Position numbers and translations under genes: made by a program. A stretch of 64,000 bases of DNA from the NCBI RefSeq assembly GCF_009671205.1, contig NZ_CP045309.1, forward strand, positions 5,970,001 through 6,034,000, read 5' to 3'. The notes under the pieces were generated by a model, which was not told the origin of the DNA, made no database searches, and saw only the letters and a list, made by a program, of their open reading frames with translations. The stretch's first letter is position 1. Every line of letters begins with the position of its first letter. Source of the stretch: Micromonospora terminaliae. Its GTDB lineage: Bacteria > Actinomycetota > Actinomycetes > Mycobacteriales > Micromonosporaceae. Shown here piece by piece: positions 7,666-16,158 of this stretch.

Positions 7666-8873
7666 GCGGCCCGGCCGACTCCGGTGACCTGGCGGCCCGC
7701 GTCCGGCACCGGTTCGCCGCCGACGCCACGCCGGTCACGCCCGCGGCCATCGTCTCCGCCGTACGCGCCGAGCCCGACGCCGCCGTGCTCGGGGACACCG
7801 CCCTGCTGCGGATCGCCGACCGGGTCCACCATGATCTCGTCGGCGCCGGCCCGCTCGCGCCGCTGCTGGCCGACCCGCAGGTCACCGACGTGCTCGTGAA
7901 CGGCACCCGGGTCTGGGTCGACCGGGGGCGAGGGCTGCACCAGGTGGCCGTGCCGCTCGGCACCGTCGACGACGTACGCCGGCTGGCCCAGCGCCTCATC
8001 GCCGCCGCCGGGCGCCGGCTGGACGACGCCTCCCCGTACGCCGACGCCCGCCTGCCCGACGGCACCCGGCTGCACGCCGTGCTGCCACCGGTCGCGACCG
8101 ACGGTCCCTACCTGTCGCTCCGCACCTTCCGCCAACGGCCGTTCACCCTCGAGGAACTGGTGCGGCAGGGCACCGTGCCCCGGCCGGTCGCACCGCTGCT
8201 CGCCGCCGTGGTGGCCGCCCGCCTGGCCTACCTGGTGACGGGCGGCACCGGCTCCGGCAAGACCACTCTGCTCAACACGCTGCTCGGGCTCGTGCCGGCG
8301 ACCGAGCGGATCGTGCTGGTGGAGGACGCGGCCGAGCTGCGGCCCGTGCACCCGCACGTGATCGGCCTCCAGGCGCGTACGTCCAACGTGGAGGGTGCCG
8401 GGGCGGTCGGCCTGAGCGATCTGGTCCGCCAGGCGCTGCGGATGCGGCCGGACCGGCTGGTGGTGGGCGAGTGCCGGGGCGCCGAGGTGGTCGACCTGCT
8501 CGCCGCGTTGAACACCGGCCACGACGGTGGAGCCGGCACGCTGCACGCCAACGCGCCGACGGACGTGCCGGCCCGGCTGGAGGCGCTCGGGATGCTCGGC
8601 GGCCTGCCCCGGGCCGCCCTGCACGCCCAGGTCGTCGCCGCGCTCCAGGTCCTCCTCCAGGTCCGGCGGACCACCGAGGGCCGGGTGCTGGAGTCGGTCG
8701 GCCTGCTCCTCCCCGAGGGGCCCGAGCGGGTCGTCACCGTGGTCCCCGCCTGGGTACGCGGGCGCGGCCTCGGCCTCGCCGCCCGGGCGCTCGGCGCCCT
8801 GCTCCGCGAGCGGGGCGTGAGCTTGCCGCCGATCCTCAGTGCTCCCTGGCCCGGCGCGGCGGACCCGTCGTGA
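7662..8873 (+). CDS. tadA: TadA/CpaF-type secretion ATPase
   Basis: Hexameric ATPase that powers Flp pilus assembly or Tad secretion at the inner face of the membrane. The 403 residues include an N-terminal domain ('GPLAPLLADPQVTDVLVNG'), Walker A 'GGTGSGKTT' (194-202), the Asp box and Walker B in 'MRPDRLVVGECRGAEVVDLL', and the His box 'GGAGTLHAN'. The GTG start is within the ssd stop and the TGA overlaps tadB, so translation is coupled along the operon. Length and motifs are normal for the family. Confidence 0.93.
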   Translation: MSGPADSGDLAARVRHRFAADATPVTPAAIVSAVRAEPDAAVLGDTALLRIADRVHHDLVGAGPLAPLLADPQVTDVLVNGTRVWVDRGRGLHQVAVPLGTVDDVRRLAQRLIAAAGRRLDDASPYADARLPDGTRLHAVLPPVATDGPYLSLRTFRQRPFTLEELVRQGTVPRPVAPLLAAVVAARLAYLVTGGTGSGKTTLLNTLLGLVPATERIVLVEDAAELRPVHPHVIGLQARTSNVEGAGAVGLSDLVRQALRMRPDRLVVGECRGAEVVDLLAALNTGHDGGAGTLHANAPTDVPARLEALGMLGGLPRAALHAQVVAALQVLLQVRRTTEGRVLESVGLLLPEGPERVVTVVPAWVRGRGLGLAARALGALLRERGVSLPPILSAPWPGAADPS

Positions 8874-10159
8874 CCGGCCAGGTGTGGCTGGCCGCCGTGC
8901 TCCTGGCCGGCGCGGCGGCGGCGGTCGCCTGGCCGGTACGCGCCGCCCGGGCCCGGCGGCACGCCGTCCTCGACCTGGGGAGACTCCCCGGTCCGGGCGC
9001 CGCGCCGCGGCACGCGCCCCACGGTTCGGGGCCCGGACCGGGGGCGCGGAGGACCCACCCGCGCTTCCTGCGCCGGTCCGCGCCGCTGCTGGGACCTCCC
9101 GCCGACCGTCCCCCTCCGGGCCGCCCGCCGGGGCGGCGGGACCCGACCCGACCGGCATCCGGGCTGATCCTCACTGGCGAGCTCCCGTCCAGGCGGGCCG
9201 CGCCCCTGCTGCCCACCGATCGCGCGTCCCGGGCCGGGTTGGCCGTCCCGCCCGTCGCCGTCGATCGCACACCGAGGGCCCGGTTGGCCGTCGCTCCCGC
9301 GTCCACCGATCGCACGGCCGGGGCAGCGTCGGCCACCGCTCAGGTACGCGCCGACCGCGCCCTCCGGGACCGCTTGGCCGCCGGGCTCCGGTCCTGGCGA
9401 TCGGGTGCCGCCTCGGCGGGGTCCGACGCCTCCCTCAGCACGCTCATTCGTGCACAGCTCTCCGGGCGACCCGCCTTGGCGGCGGCGGCCGTGGTCGGCG
9501 CCGGGGCCGGAGCCGTGCTCGGTGGCGCGGTGGCCGCGCTGGTGCTGGGGGCGTACGGCACGCTCGCGGCCCGGGCGGTGCTGCGCCGGCGGGCCCACCG
9601 GGCCGCCGACCTGGCCCACCGGCGCGACCTGGACCAGCTCGGCGCGCTCGCCGCCGATCTCCGGGCCGGGCTCCCGGCGGGCAGCGCGCTCGCCGCCGAC
9701 CTGCGCGCCGGACCCCCGGCCGGTGGCGCTCTCGGCTCTGAGGCGCGGGCGGCGCTGTCGGCGGGAAGCGCCCTCGCCGCCGATGTCCCGGTCGGAGGCG
9801 GGATCGGCGACGACCCTCGGCGTGTCGCCCGGTTGGCGCGGGCCGCCGTGCGGCTGGCCGACCGCACCGGGGCACCCCTGGCCGACCTGCTCGAACGGGT
9901 CGAGGCCGACGCCCGGGCGGCGGACCGGGGTCTGGCCTCGGCAGCCGCGCAGGCGGCCGGCGCCGGGGCGACGGCCTGGCTGCTCGCCGCGCTACCGCTC
10001 GGCGGGATCGGGCTGGGCTACGCCATCGGCGTCGATCCCGTGGCGGTGCTCCTGCACACCCCGGTCGGCGGCGGCAGCGCCGTCGCGGCCGTCGCGTTGC
10101 AGATCGGCGGGCTGCTCTGGGCGGAGCGGCTCGGTGCCACCCCCGGTCGGGCCGCCTGA
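8870..10159 (+). CDS. tadB: TadB-like type II/IV secretion F-family membrane protein with internal repeats
   Basis: Inner-membrane platform protein of the Tad system, 429 residues, longer than usual. The first hydrophobic segment is residues 3-20; the conserved core lies in 205-430 ('LAAAAVVGAGAGAVLGGAVAALVLGAYG', 'RLADRTGAPLADLLERVEAD', 'LPLGGIGLGYAIG'). Residues 117-176 are four 15-residue tandem units each opening with Asp-Arg. Residues 260-315 are four 14-residue units opening 'LAADLRAG' or a variant. Both arrays are exact in period at the DNA level (45 and 42 bases). GTG start and ATG-overlapping stop couple it to tadA and tadC. Confidence 0.82.
   Translation: MTGQVWLAAVLLAGAAAAVAWPVRAARARRHAVLDLGRLPGPGAAPRHAPHGSGPGPGARRTHPRFLRRSAPLLGPPADRPPPGRPPGRRDPTRPASGLILTGELPSRRAAPLLPTDRASRAGLAVPPVAVDRTPRARLAVAPASTDRTAGAASATAQVRADRALRDRLAAGLRSWRSGAASAGSDASLSTLIRAQLSGRPALAAAAVVGAGAGAVLGGAVAALVLGAYGTLAARAVLRRRAHRAADLAHRRDLDQLGALAADLRAGLPAGSALAADLRAGPPAGGALGSEARAALSAGSALAADVPVGGGIGDDPRRVARLARAAVRLADRTGAPLADLLERVEADARAADRGLASAAAQAAGAGATAWLLAALPLGGIGLGYAIGVDPVAVLLHTPVGGGSAVAAVALQIGGLLWAERLGATPGRAA
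9218..9397 (+). repeat. four 45-base tandem units inside tadB
   Basis: Units begin at 9218, 9263, 9308 and 9353, each with GATCGC or GACCGC. The first two share long blocks such as GGTTGGCCGTC; the last two have drifted. Because 45 is a multiple of 3, the frame is kept and gives 15-residue Asp-Arg units. Confidence 0.75.
9647..9814 (+). repeat. four 42-base tandem units inside tadB
   Basis: Units begin at 9647, 9689, 9731 and 9773, each opening CTCGCCGCCGA or the variant CTCGGCTCTGA. They encode 14-residue units 'LAADLRAGLPAGSA' and relatives. The third and fourth copies are more diverged. Confidence 0.75.
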
Positions 10160-10941
10160 TGGCGCGGCAGGTGGTGGCCGCGGCCTGCCTGGGGGCGGCG
10201 GCGTTGCTTCTGGTCGCCTCCGGCTCCGCAGTCCGTCCGGCGCGGCGGCTGCGCCTCCTGGCGCTCACCCGCCGGGCGGAGCGGCCCGGCCGGCCCGGCG
10301 CTGGCGGCGAGTCCGACACGTCGGGCAACCGGAGCCGCCCGTCCTGGTGGCCGGACCGGATCCGGCTCGGCGCCGGCCTGGCCGGCGTCGCGGCACTGGT
10401 CGTGGTGGGCGGCTGGCCGGGGCTGCTCGCCGGGGCGCTGGCCGGGACGGTCGCCGACCGCCTGCTGCGCCGGATCGAGCCGCGGGCCGTCCGCGACCGC
10501 CGGCTCCGCGAGACCGCCGACCTGCCTCTCGCCGCCGACCTGCTGGCCGCCGCGCTCCGGGCCGGCGCACCGGTGGACCGTTCGGTCCTGGCGGTGGCCG
10601 AGGCGCTCGGCGGACCGCTCGCCGACCGGCTCGGCCGGGTGGGGCGGACGTTGGAACTCGGCGGCACGGCGGCGGAGGCGTGGGACCACCTGCGACCCGT
10701 GGCCGGGGCGGAGCGACTGGTGGCCGGCGCGGTCCGTTCGTCGCGCAGCGGGGCCGCGCTGGCCGGCGCGCTCACCCGGCTCGCCGACGACCTGCGCTCC
10801 GACCGCTCGACCGCGGCCGAGGCCGCCGCCCGCCGGGCCGGCGTGCTCATCGTGCTGCCGCTCGGGCTCTGTTTCCTGCCCGCCTTCATTCTCGCCGGTC
10901 TGGTGCCGGTGATCGTCGCCGTCCTCGGCGACGTGCTGTGA
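10159..10941 (+). CDS. tadC: TadC-like secretion F-family membrane protein
   Basis: Second platform protein of the Tad machine, 260 residues. Two N-terminal hydrophobic segments ('VVAAACLGAAALLLVASG', 'LAGVAALVVVGGWPGLLAG') flank a basic loop. The GspF-like cytoplasmic helices ('LPLAADLLAAALRAGAPVD', 'ALAGALTRLADDLRSDRST') precede the C-terminal membrane hairpin 'VLPLGLCFLPAFILAGLVPV'. The ATG overlaps the tadB stop by one base. Length and helix pattern are as in actinobacterial TadC. Confidence 0.88.
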   Translation: MARQVVAAACLGAAALLLVASGSAVRPARRLRLLALTRRAERPGRPGAGGESDTSGNRSRPSWWPDRIRLGAGLAGVAALVVVGGWPGLLAGALAGTVADRLLRRIEPRAVRDRRLRETADLPLAADLLAAALRAGAPVDRSVLAVAEALGGPLADRLGRVGRTLELGGTAAEAWDHLRPVAGAERLVAGAVRSSRSGAALAGALTRLADDLRSDRSTAAEAAARRAGVLIVLPLGLCFLPAFILAGLVPVIVAVLGDVL

Positions 10942-10964
10942 ACCCCGAGGAAAGGGAGTACGAC

Positions 10965-11132
10965 ATGCGCAAACTCCTCACCCGCCTGCGCGGCGACGCC
11001 GGGATGAACACGGCCGAGTACGCCGTCGGCACCCTCGCCGCGGTCGCCTTCGCCGGGATCCTGCTGAAGGTGCTCACCTCCGGCAACGTGCAGTCCGCGC
11101 TCACCGCCGTCATCGACCGGGCCTTGAAGTGA
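10965..11132 (+). CDS. DUF4244 Flp-like pilin subunit
   Basis: A 55-residue pilin-like protein: a basic N-terminus ('MRKLLTRLRGDAG'), then 'MNTAEYAVGTLAAVAFAGIL', where the Glu five residues after the presumed cleavage point is the type IV pilin hallmark, and a short tail. It fits the DUF4244 family that replaces Flp in actinobacterial Tad clusters. AAAGGGAG lies six bases before the ATG. It is the one gene of the cluster not overlapping its upstream neighbour, which allows higher independent translation of the major subunit. Confidence 0.88.
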   Translation: MRKLLTRLRGDAGMNTAEYAVGTLAAVAFAGILLKVLTSGNVQSALTAVIDRALK

Positions 11133-11662
11133 CCCGTCGCCGGTGGGCCGGCCGCCGGTCCGGTTCCGCTCCGAGCAATGCCGGCCGTGGGTCCGGTCCG
11201 CACCCGGGTTCCCCTTCGAGCGGGCCTGGCCGTCGATCCGGTCCCGACCCGGGTTGCCCGTCCGCCGCTGGTCCCGGGCATCCGCGGCGGACCGGCGGAG
11301 CGCGGCCCTGGAGTGCCCGGGAGCGGGGATCGTTCACGGCCGAACTGGCGGCCGGCCTGCCGGCGCTGATGCTTCTCCTCTTCGCCGGTCTCACGGCGGT
11401 CGACGCCGTCACCACGCGGGCCGGCTGCCTCGACGCGGCCCGGGAGGCGGCGCTCGCCACGGCCCGCGGCGAACCCGGGTCGGTGGCCGGCTCCCGGTAC
11501 GCCCCGGCCGGCGCGGACATCGCGGTGACCGTGGTGGGCGACCGCGTCACCGTGACCGTGCGGGCGCCGGTCCGGAGCTTCGGCGCCCGCCTGCCCCGGC
11601 TCACCGTGTCGGGCACCGCGGTGGCCGCCGTCGAACCCGGCGCCCCGGGACCACACCCGTGA
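11129..11662 (+). CDS. TadE-family minor pseudopilin
   Basis: A 177-residue protein. The TadE core starts at about residue 66 with 'RGSFTAELAAGLPALMLLLF', giving the Glu and hydrophobic stretch of TadE-like proteins, followed by an extracytoplasmic domain ('TVTVRAPVRSF'). The first 65 residues are Gly/Pro/Arg/Ser-rich low complexity and include a near-duplicate of 45 bases (around 11192 and 11237) related at the DNA level to the tadB array. The GTG start overlaps the pilin stop. The true start may be further downstream, for example in 'WSARERG'. Confidence 0.75.
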   Translation: MTRRRWAGRRSGSAPSNAGRGSGPHPGSPSSGPGRRSGPDPGCPSAAGPGHPRRTGGARPWSARERGSFTAELAAGLPALMLLLFAGLTAVDAVTTRAGCLDAAREAALATARGEPGSVAGSRYAPAGADIAVTVVGDRVTVTVRAPVRSFGARLPRLTVSGTAVAAVEPGAPGPHP

Positions 11663-12126
11663 CCGCGCTCGACGGGCTCCACCCGGCCCGTCGCCCCGCC
11701 GACCGGTGCGCCGAGCTGCACGTGCTGCCGAAGGTTGGCTGGCGCTGGGCTACGAGAAGGGCCGGCGGGTGGCGACACCAGGGTGCGGACCGGGGCGGGG
11801 CGACTGTGTGCCTGCTCGCGGTGGGGCTGGTGCTCGTGCTGGTCGGGCTCCTCGGCGCCGGCCTCGGCGCAGCCCGGTGCGCGCGTCACCAGGCCCGGAA
11901 CGCTGCCGACTTCGCGGCTCTCGCCGGTGCCGCCCGGGCACTCGAGGGCGCCGAGGCCGCGTGTGGACGGGCCGCGGACCTGGCGACGGCCAACGGCGGC
12001 CGGCTGACGGCCTGCCGGCTCGACGGTCTCGACATCGTCGTGACCACGGAGGTGGCGGTCACCCCGCTGCCCGGGCTTGCCCGCGCGGCGGCCGCGACCT
12101 CGCGGGCCGGCCCGACCCGAGGCTGA
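11659..12126 (+). CDS. Rv3654c-family TadE-like protein
   Basis: A 155-residue protein with one transmembrane helix ('VCLLAVGLVLVLVGLLGAGL') followed by 'NAADFAALAGAARALEGAEAAC', the signature of Rv3654c-like proteins that close Tad clusters in Mycobacterium and relatives. Two cysteines in the exported part ('EAACGRA', 'LTACRLD') may form a disulfide. The GTG overlaps the TadE stop by 4 bases. It is the last gene of the operon; a hairpin terminator follows. Confidence 0.82.
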   Translation: MTALDGLHPARRPADRCAELHVLPKVGWRWATRRAGGWRHQGADRGGATVCLLAVGLVLVLVGLLGAGLGAARCARHQARNAADFAALAGAARALEGAEAACGRAADLATANGGRLTACRLDGLDIVVTTEVAVTPLPGLARAAAATSRAGPTRG

Positions 12127-12170
12127 CGAACGCGGGCGGCGCGGGGAGATGCGTGCCGCTCGGACGACTC

Positions 12171-12206
12171 GCGGCCGGTATCGGGAAGACCCCCGACACC
12201 GGCCGC
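12171..12206. terminator. hairpin between convergent Tad operon and LURP-one gene
   Basis: A 15-base-pair stem with one mismatch (GCGGCCGGTATCGGG with CCCGACACCGGCCGC) around a 6-base loop. There is no T-run, as is typical for this genome. It can serve both converging units. Confidence 0.6.
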
Positions 12207-12233
12207 GTGGACATCTGCCGCCGAACGCCCGCG

Positions 12234-12812
12234 TCAGCGTGCCTGGAGGGCGTCCAGGCCGACCGCCATGGCGATCACCAGTCGGCGGTCGATCTGCGGG
12301 TGGTGGATGTCGACGACGTACCGGTCGCGGAGGCCCCACTTCTTGTCGACCGAGAACACCGGCTGGCCGTTCGCCACGAAGTCGAAGTGGTACGGCAGCC
12401 ACGAGAGCGAGTCCACGAAGCGGCGCAGCAGGGCCACCGGCAGGCTGCGCTCCTGCCCGGTGATCTGCGGCAGGCCGGCCTGCTCGACGTGCCAGGTGGA
12501 GCGCAGCAGCGACTGGGCGAAGTCCTTGCGGAACAGGCCGATGGGGGTGCCGGCGTGGTCGGTCACGTCGTACGTGGCGCCGAGGTCGAGGCGCTGCCGG
12601 GCCTTGAAGCCGAGCAGGGGGTACTGCTTCGAGTCGTCGGTGTAGATGGTCACCTGCTCCTTGAACGCGAGCCGCTTCTGCTGCGCGAACGCGAGCAGCC
12701 CACCCTCCGAGCCGTCCGGCGCCGCCGAGTGGACCTCGTACTGGTTGACCATCATCCGGATCCGCTGCCGGACGATGAACCGCTGCTGGGCCTGCAAGCT
12801 GTCGAGCTGCAT
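12234..12812 (-). CDS. LURP-one-related/scramblase-like protein
   Basis: A 192-residue protein with the tubby-like beta fold seen in LURP-one-related and phospholipid-scramblase-like families. Visible features are 'RQRIRMMVNQYEV', 'LLAFAQQKRLAFKEQVTIY', 'VTDHAGTPIGLFRKDF' and 'DKKWGLRDRYVVDI'. The fold commonly binds membrane or lipid, but no biochemical role is known for the bacterial members. AAGGAG lies six bases ahead of the ATG. It stands alone, convergent with the Tad operon. Confidence 0.82.
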   Translation of the reverse strand: MQLDSLQAQQRFIVRQRIRMMVNQYEVHSAAPDGSEGGLLAFAQQKRLAFKEQVTIYTDDSKQYPLLGFKARQRLDLGATYDVTDHAGTPIGLFRKDFAQSLLRSTWHVEQAGLPQITGQERSLPVALLRRFVDSLSWLPYHFDFVANGQPVFSVDKKWGLRDRYVVDIHHPQIDRRLVIAMAVGLDALQAR

Positions 12813-12926
12813 CTCGTCTCCTTGAAGAGGTGAACGCCGGAGTCTCGCACAACCCCACCGTCACCGTCCGCCCGCGCCCTGGCCCGATCCGGACGCTGAT
12901 CCGGGCGCCGCCGGCCGGTCAGCCCA

Positions 12927-13130
12927 TCAACGTCCGTCGACGGTCGCCTTCATGGCCCAGGCGTTGAGCACCTGGTGGATGCCCCGCAGGCGCTCGTTGA
13001 TCTGTTCCAGGCGCTCCGCCTGGGCGAGGCTGGCCAGCGCCGTACCCAGCGCGATCTGCTGGTCGGGGGTGAGGTTCTCCTGGTCGATCGTGTAGAGCAG
13101 GTCGACGGTCTCGGCGATCGTGTCGGCCAC
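12927..13130 (-). CDS. small helical hypothetical protein
   Basis: A 67-residue, mostly alpha-helical, acidic protein ('VADTIAETVDLLYTIDQENL', 'LGTALASLAQAERLEQINE'), probably two amphipathic helices forming a hairpin or dimer. The function is unknown. The GTG at 13130 is favoured because GGAGG lies seven bases upstream; the longer frame from 13205 has no such site and crosses the palindrome. A LacI-type operator-like site lies about 35 bases upstream, in the position of a promoter-proximal operator. Confidence 0.6.
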   Translation of the reverse strand: MADTIAETVDLLYTIDQENLTPDQQIALGTALASLAQAERLEQINERLRGIHQVLNAWAMKATVDGR

Positions 13131-13162
13131 GGCGGTACCTCCGGCGCGAGGGATCTCAAGGA

Positions 13163-13180
13163 CATGGAAGCGCTCCCATG
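13163..13180. promoter_or_regulatory. CebR/LacI-type operator-like palindrome
   Basis: CATGGAAGCGCTCCCATG is an 18-base palindrome with one asymmetric pair. Its core differs by one base from TGGGAGCGCTCCCA, the box bound by the cellobiose regulator CebR in Streptomyces. It sits upstream of the 67-residue gene and just past the 3' end of the helicase gene. No sugar transport or glycosidase gene adjoins it. Confidence 0.55.
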
Positions 13181-13233
13181 CGTCAATGCCCCGAGGTCGC
13201 CCCATTCATGCGCCCGTCCCACCTACCAGGAGG

Positions 13234-15675
13234 TCACTCCGCGGCGCGACCCTCCTGCCGGGGCAGCACCGCCCCGCGCCCGCCCTCGGCCGCCGCCAGG
13301 TTGGCGAGGACCACGTCGAGGACCTTGACCGCGTCCGGCTTGGACAGCGGGTTGTTGCCGTTGCCGCACTTCGGGGACTGCACGCAGGACGGGCACCCCG
13401 ACTCGCACCCGCACTCGGCGATCGCGTCCCGCGTGGCACGCAGCCAGGCGGCGGCCGTCCCGTACGCGCGCTCGGCGAAACCCGCCCCGCCCGGGTGGCC
13501 GTCGTAGACGAAGACGGTGGGCGCCTCGGTGTCCGGGTGCAGGGCGGTGGAGAGCCCGCCGATGTCCCACCGGTCGCAGGTCGCCATCAGCGGCAGCAGG
13601 CCGATGGCGGCGTGCTCGGCGGCGTGCAGCGCACCCGGGATGTCCGCCGCCTCGACGCCGGCGACGGCCAGCGACTCCGGCGAGAGCGTGAACCAGACGG
13701 CGACGGTGCGCAGCTCGCGCGCCGGCAGGTCGAGCGGCCGCGTGTCGATGACCTCGCCGGTGGCGATGCGCCGCCGCTGGTACGACACCACCTGGCTGGT
13801 CACGTCCACCTCGCCGAGGAAGAGGCCGACCGGCCCGGCGTCCACGTACGACCGGACGGACACCACGGACAGCGAGGTGACGTCCCGGGCGTGGGTGGAC
13901 CAGTCCGGCTCCTCGGCGTGCACCAGCGCGCACCCGTCGGCCAGGTCGAGCGAGTCGACCACGTACGAGACGCCCTGGTGCAGGTAGACCGCGCCGGTGT
14001 GCAGCAGGAAGTGTGACGAGCCGCCGTCGACGGTGCCGAGCAGCCGGCCGGTGGACTCCTCCACCACGCAGACCGGCGCACCGCCCTCGCCGCGCAGGTC
14101 GACCTCGGGGCGTTCCCGGTGCCGCCAGTACCAGCCGGTCGGCCGCTGCCGCAGCGCCCCCGCCTCGACCAGCGAGTCGACCGCCTCCTTGGCACCCTCG
14201 CCGAAGAGTTCCAGGTCGGCCGGGGTGAGCGGCGCCTCGTGCGCGGCGCAGGCGAGCTGCGGCGCGAGCACGTAGGGGTTGGCCGGGTCGAGCACGGTCG
14301 CCTCGACGGGCCGTCCGAACAGCGCCTCGGGGTGGTGCACCAGGTAGGTGTCCAGCGGGTCGTCCCGGGCCACGAGCACCGCGAGCGCCTCGTCGCCGGA
14401 GCGGCCGGCCCGGCCGGCCTGCTGCCAGAGCGAGGCCCGGGTGCCCGGCCAGCCGCAGATCAGCACGGCGTCCAGCCCGACCAGGTCGACGCCGAGTTCC
14501 AGCGCGTTGGTCGAGGCGAGCCCGAGCAGGTCGCCGGTGAGCAGCGCGCGTTCCAGCTCCCGGCGCTCCTCACGCAGGTAGCCGGCCCGGTAGGCGGCCA
14601 CCCGGTCACCCAGCCCGGGCACCGCCTCGTCGAGGGCACGCCGGGCGTTCGCGGCGACCACCTCGGCGCCGCGCCGGGACCGGACGAAGGCGAGCGTGCG
14701 TACCCCCTCGATGACGCTGTCGGCGAGCAGGTCGGCGGTCTCCCGCAGCGCCGAGCGGCGCACCTGGAGAAGGTCGGCCTCGGGCGACGGAACGTCGGAG
14801 GAGGGCAGCAGCGGCGGCTCCCACAGCGCGAAGGTCACCCCGCCGCGCGGCGAGGCGTCCTCGGTGACGGCGGCGACGGGCAGGCCGGTGAGCCGCCCGG
14901 CCGCCGTCGCCGGGTCGCCCGACGTGGCGGAGGCCAGCACGAACACGGGGGTACGCCCGTAGCGCGCGCACTGCCGGCGCAGCCGCCGCAGCACGTGCGC
15001 CACGTGCGAGCCGAACACGCCCCGGTAGGTGTGGCACTCGTCGACCACCACGTACGCGAGCCGGCGCAGGAAGCCCGACCAGTGCGCGTGCCCGGGCAGG
15101 ATGCCGTGGTGCAGCATGTCGGGGTTGGTCAGCACGAACCGGGAGTGCCGGCGGATCCACTCGCGCTCGGTGCGCGGGGTGTCCCCGTCGTAGGTGGCGG
15201 GGCGTACCCCCTCCAGCTCGAGACCGGCGACGGCGCGGAGCTGGTCGGCGGCGAGCGCCTTGGTCGGGGCCAGGTAGAGCACCGTGGCGCGCGGGTCGGC
15301 GAGCAGGGTGCCCAGCGCCGGCAGCTGGTACGCCAGCGACTTGCCGGACGCCGTGCCGGTGGCCACCACGACGTGCTTCCCCGCGTACGCCAGCTCGGCG
15401 GCCTCGGCCTGGTGCCGCCACGGGGCGGCCACCCCGCGCCGCGCGAACGCCGCCCGCAGCTCGCCGGGCGCCCAGTCCGGCCACGGCGCCGGCTCCCCGG
15501 CCCGGGCCGGCACCCGCTCGACGTGGGTGACCGGGTCGGTGGCGTGCCGCAGGCGCAGCCGGCGCAGCAACTCTCCCGGCGCGCGGCCGGGACCGCTGCC
15601 GGCTGACGACAGCTCCGGGGCGTCGCGCGGCGCCAACCGCGCCGAGCTGGAGCCGTCGGTAGTCACGTCCTGCAC
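13234..15675 (-). CDS. DEAD/DEAH-box helicase of the MrfA (YprA) type with DUF1998
   Basis: DNA helicase of 813 residues related to Bacillus MrfA, which works in mitomycin-lesion repair. Motif I is '[10 protein letters not shown]', motif II 'VVVDECHTY', motif III 'LASATSGDP', and the second RecA domain shows '[15 protein letters not shown]' and '[14 protein letters not shown]'. The C-terminal DUF1998 region carries a four-cysteine metal site ('[17 protein letters not shown]'). GTG at 15675 or 15666 are the plausible starts; the frame runs further upstream only through non-conserved sequence. It is divergent from bldG, as in Streptomyces. Confidence 0.88.
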   Translation of the reverse strand: MQDVTTDGSSSARLAPRDAPELSSAGSGPGRAPGELLRRLRLRHATDPVTHVERVPARAGEPAPWPDWAPGELRAAFARRGVAAPWRHQAEAAELAYAGKHVVVATGTASGKSLAYQLPALGTLLADPRATVLYLAPTKALAADQLRAVAGLELEGVRPATYDGDTPRTEREWIRRHSRFVLTNPDMLHHGILPGHAHWSGFLRRLAYVVVDECHTYRGVFGSHVAHVLRRLRRQCARYGRTPVFVLASATSGDPATAAGRLTGLPVAAVTEDASPRGGVTFALWEPPLLPSSDVPSPEADLLQVRRSALRETADLLADSVIEGVRTLAFVRSRRGAEVVAANARRALDEAVPGLGDRVAAYRAGYLREERRELERALLTGDLLGLASTNALELGVDLVGLDAVLICGWPGTRASLWQQAGRAGRSGDEALAVLVARDDPLDTYLVHHPEALFGRPVEATVLDPANPYVLAPQLACAAHEAPLTPADLELFGEGAKEAVDSLVEAGALRQRPTGWYWRHRERPEVDLRGEGGAPVCVVEESTGRLLGTVDGGSSHFLLHTGAVYLHQGVSYVVDSLDLADGCALVHAEEPDWSTHARDVTSLSVVSVRSYVDAGPVGLFLGEVDVTSQVVSYQRRRIATGEVIDTRPLDLPARELRTVAVWFTLSPESLAVAGVEAADIPGALHAAEHAAIGLLPLMATCDRWDIGGLSTALHPDTEAPTVFVYDGHPGGAGFAERAYGTAAAWLRATRDAIAECGCESGCPSCVQSPKCGNGNNPLSKPDAVKVLDVVLANLAAAEGGRGAVLPRQEGRAAE

Positions 15676-15801
15676 TCTCGCACTGGTGTTCGGAATTGGA
15701 AACCGCGGGGCGGGGGTATGGGGAAGCCTTCGCCGGTGACCCCGAGAGGGTCGCGCGGGGGGATGGTTAGATGCCCAGGAGAGCTTACCGAGGAGGGACC
15801 G

Positions 15802-16158
15802 ATGGAGCTGTCGCTGGCGACCCGCACCGTGGGGGAGCACACGGTGCTCGAGGTCGGCGGTGAGGTGGACGTCTACACCGCGCCGCGCCTGCGGGAACGG
15901 CTCCTGGAGCTGATCGACGGGGGTGCCCGCCGGGTCGTGGTGGACCTGGGCCGGGTGGACTTCCTCGACTCGACCGGTCTCGGTGTGTTGGTGGGTGCGC
16001 TCAAGCGGCTCCGCTCGGCCGGCGGTTCCTTCGCGCTGGTCTGCGACAAGGAGCCGTTGCTCAAGATCTTCCGGATCACCGCGCTGGACCAGGTGTTCCC
16101 GTTGCACCCCACGGTCGACGCGGCGATCGACGCCGACGCGACCGGCGCCGGCGCGTGA
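15802..16158 (+). CDS. bldG: anti-sigma factor antagonist BldG (STAS domain)
   Basis: A 118-residue STAS protein. '[10 protein letters not shown]', '[16 protein letters not shown]', '[14 protein letters not shown]' and '[15 protein letters not shown]' closely resemble Streptomyces BldG, a pleiotropic regulator of development and antibiotic production acting by partner switching. The predicted phosphorylated residue is Ser57 in 'DSTGLG', the same position as in BldG. GAGGAGGG lies five bases ahead of the ATG. The stop overlaps the start of the anti-sigma gene. Flanking helicase and pyrophosphatase genes support orthology. Confidence 0.9.
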   Translation: MELSLATRTVGEHTVLEVGGEVDVYTAPRLRERLLELIDGGARRVVVDLGRVDFLDSTGLGVLVGALKRLRSAGGSFALVCDKEPLLKIFRITALDQVFPLHPTVDAAIDADATGAGA

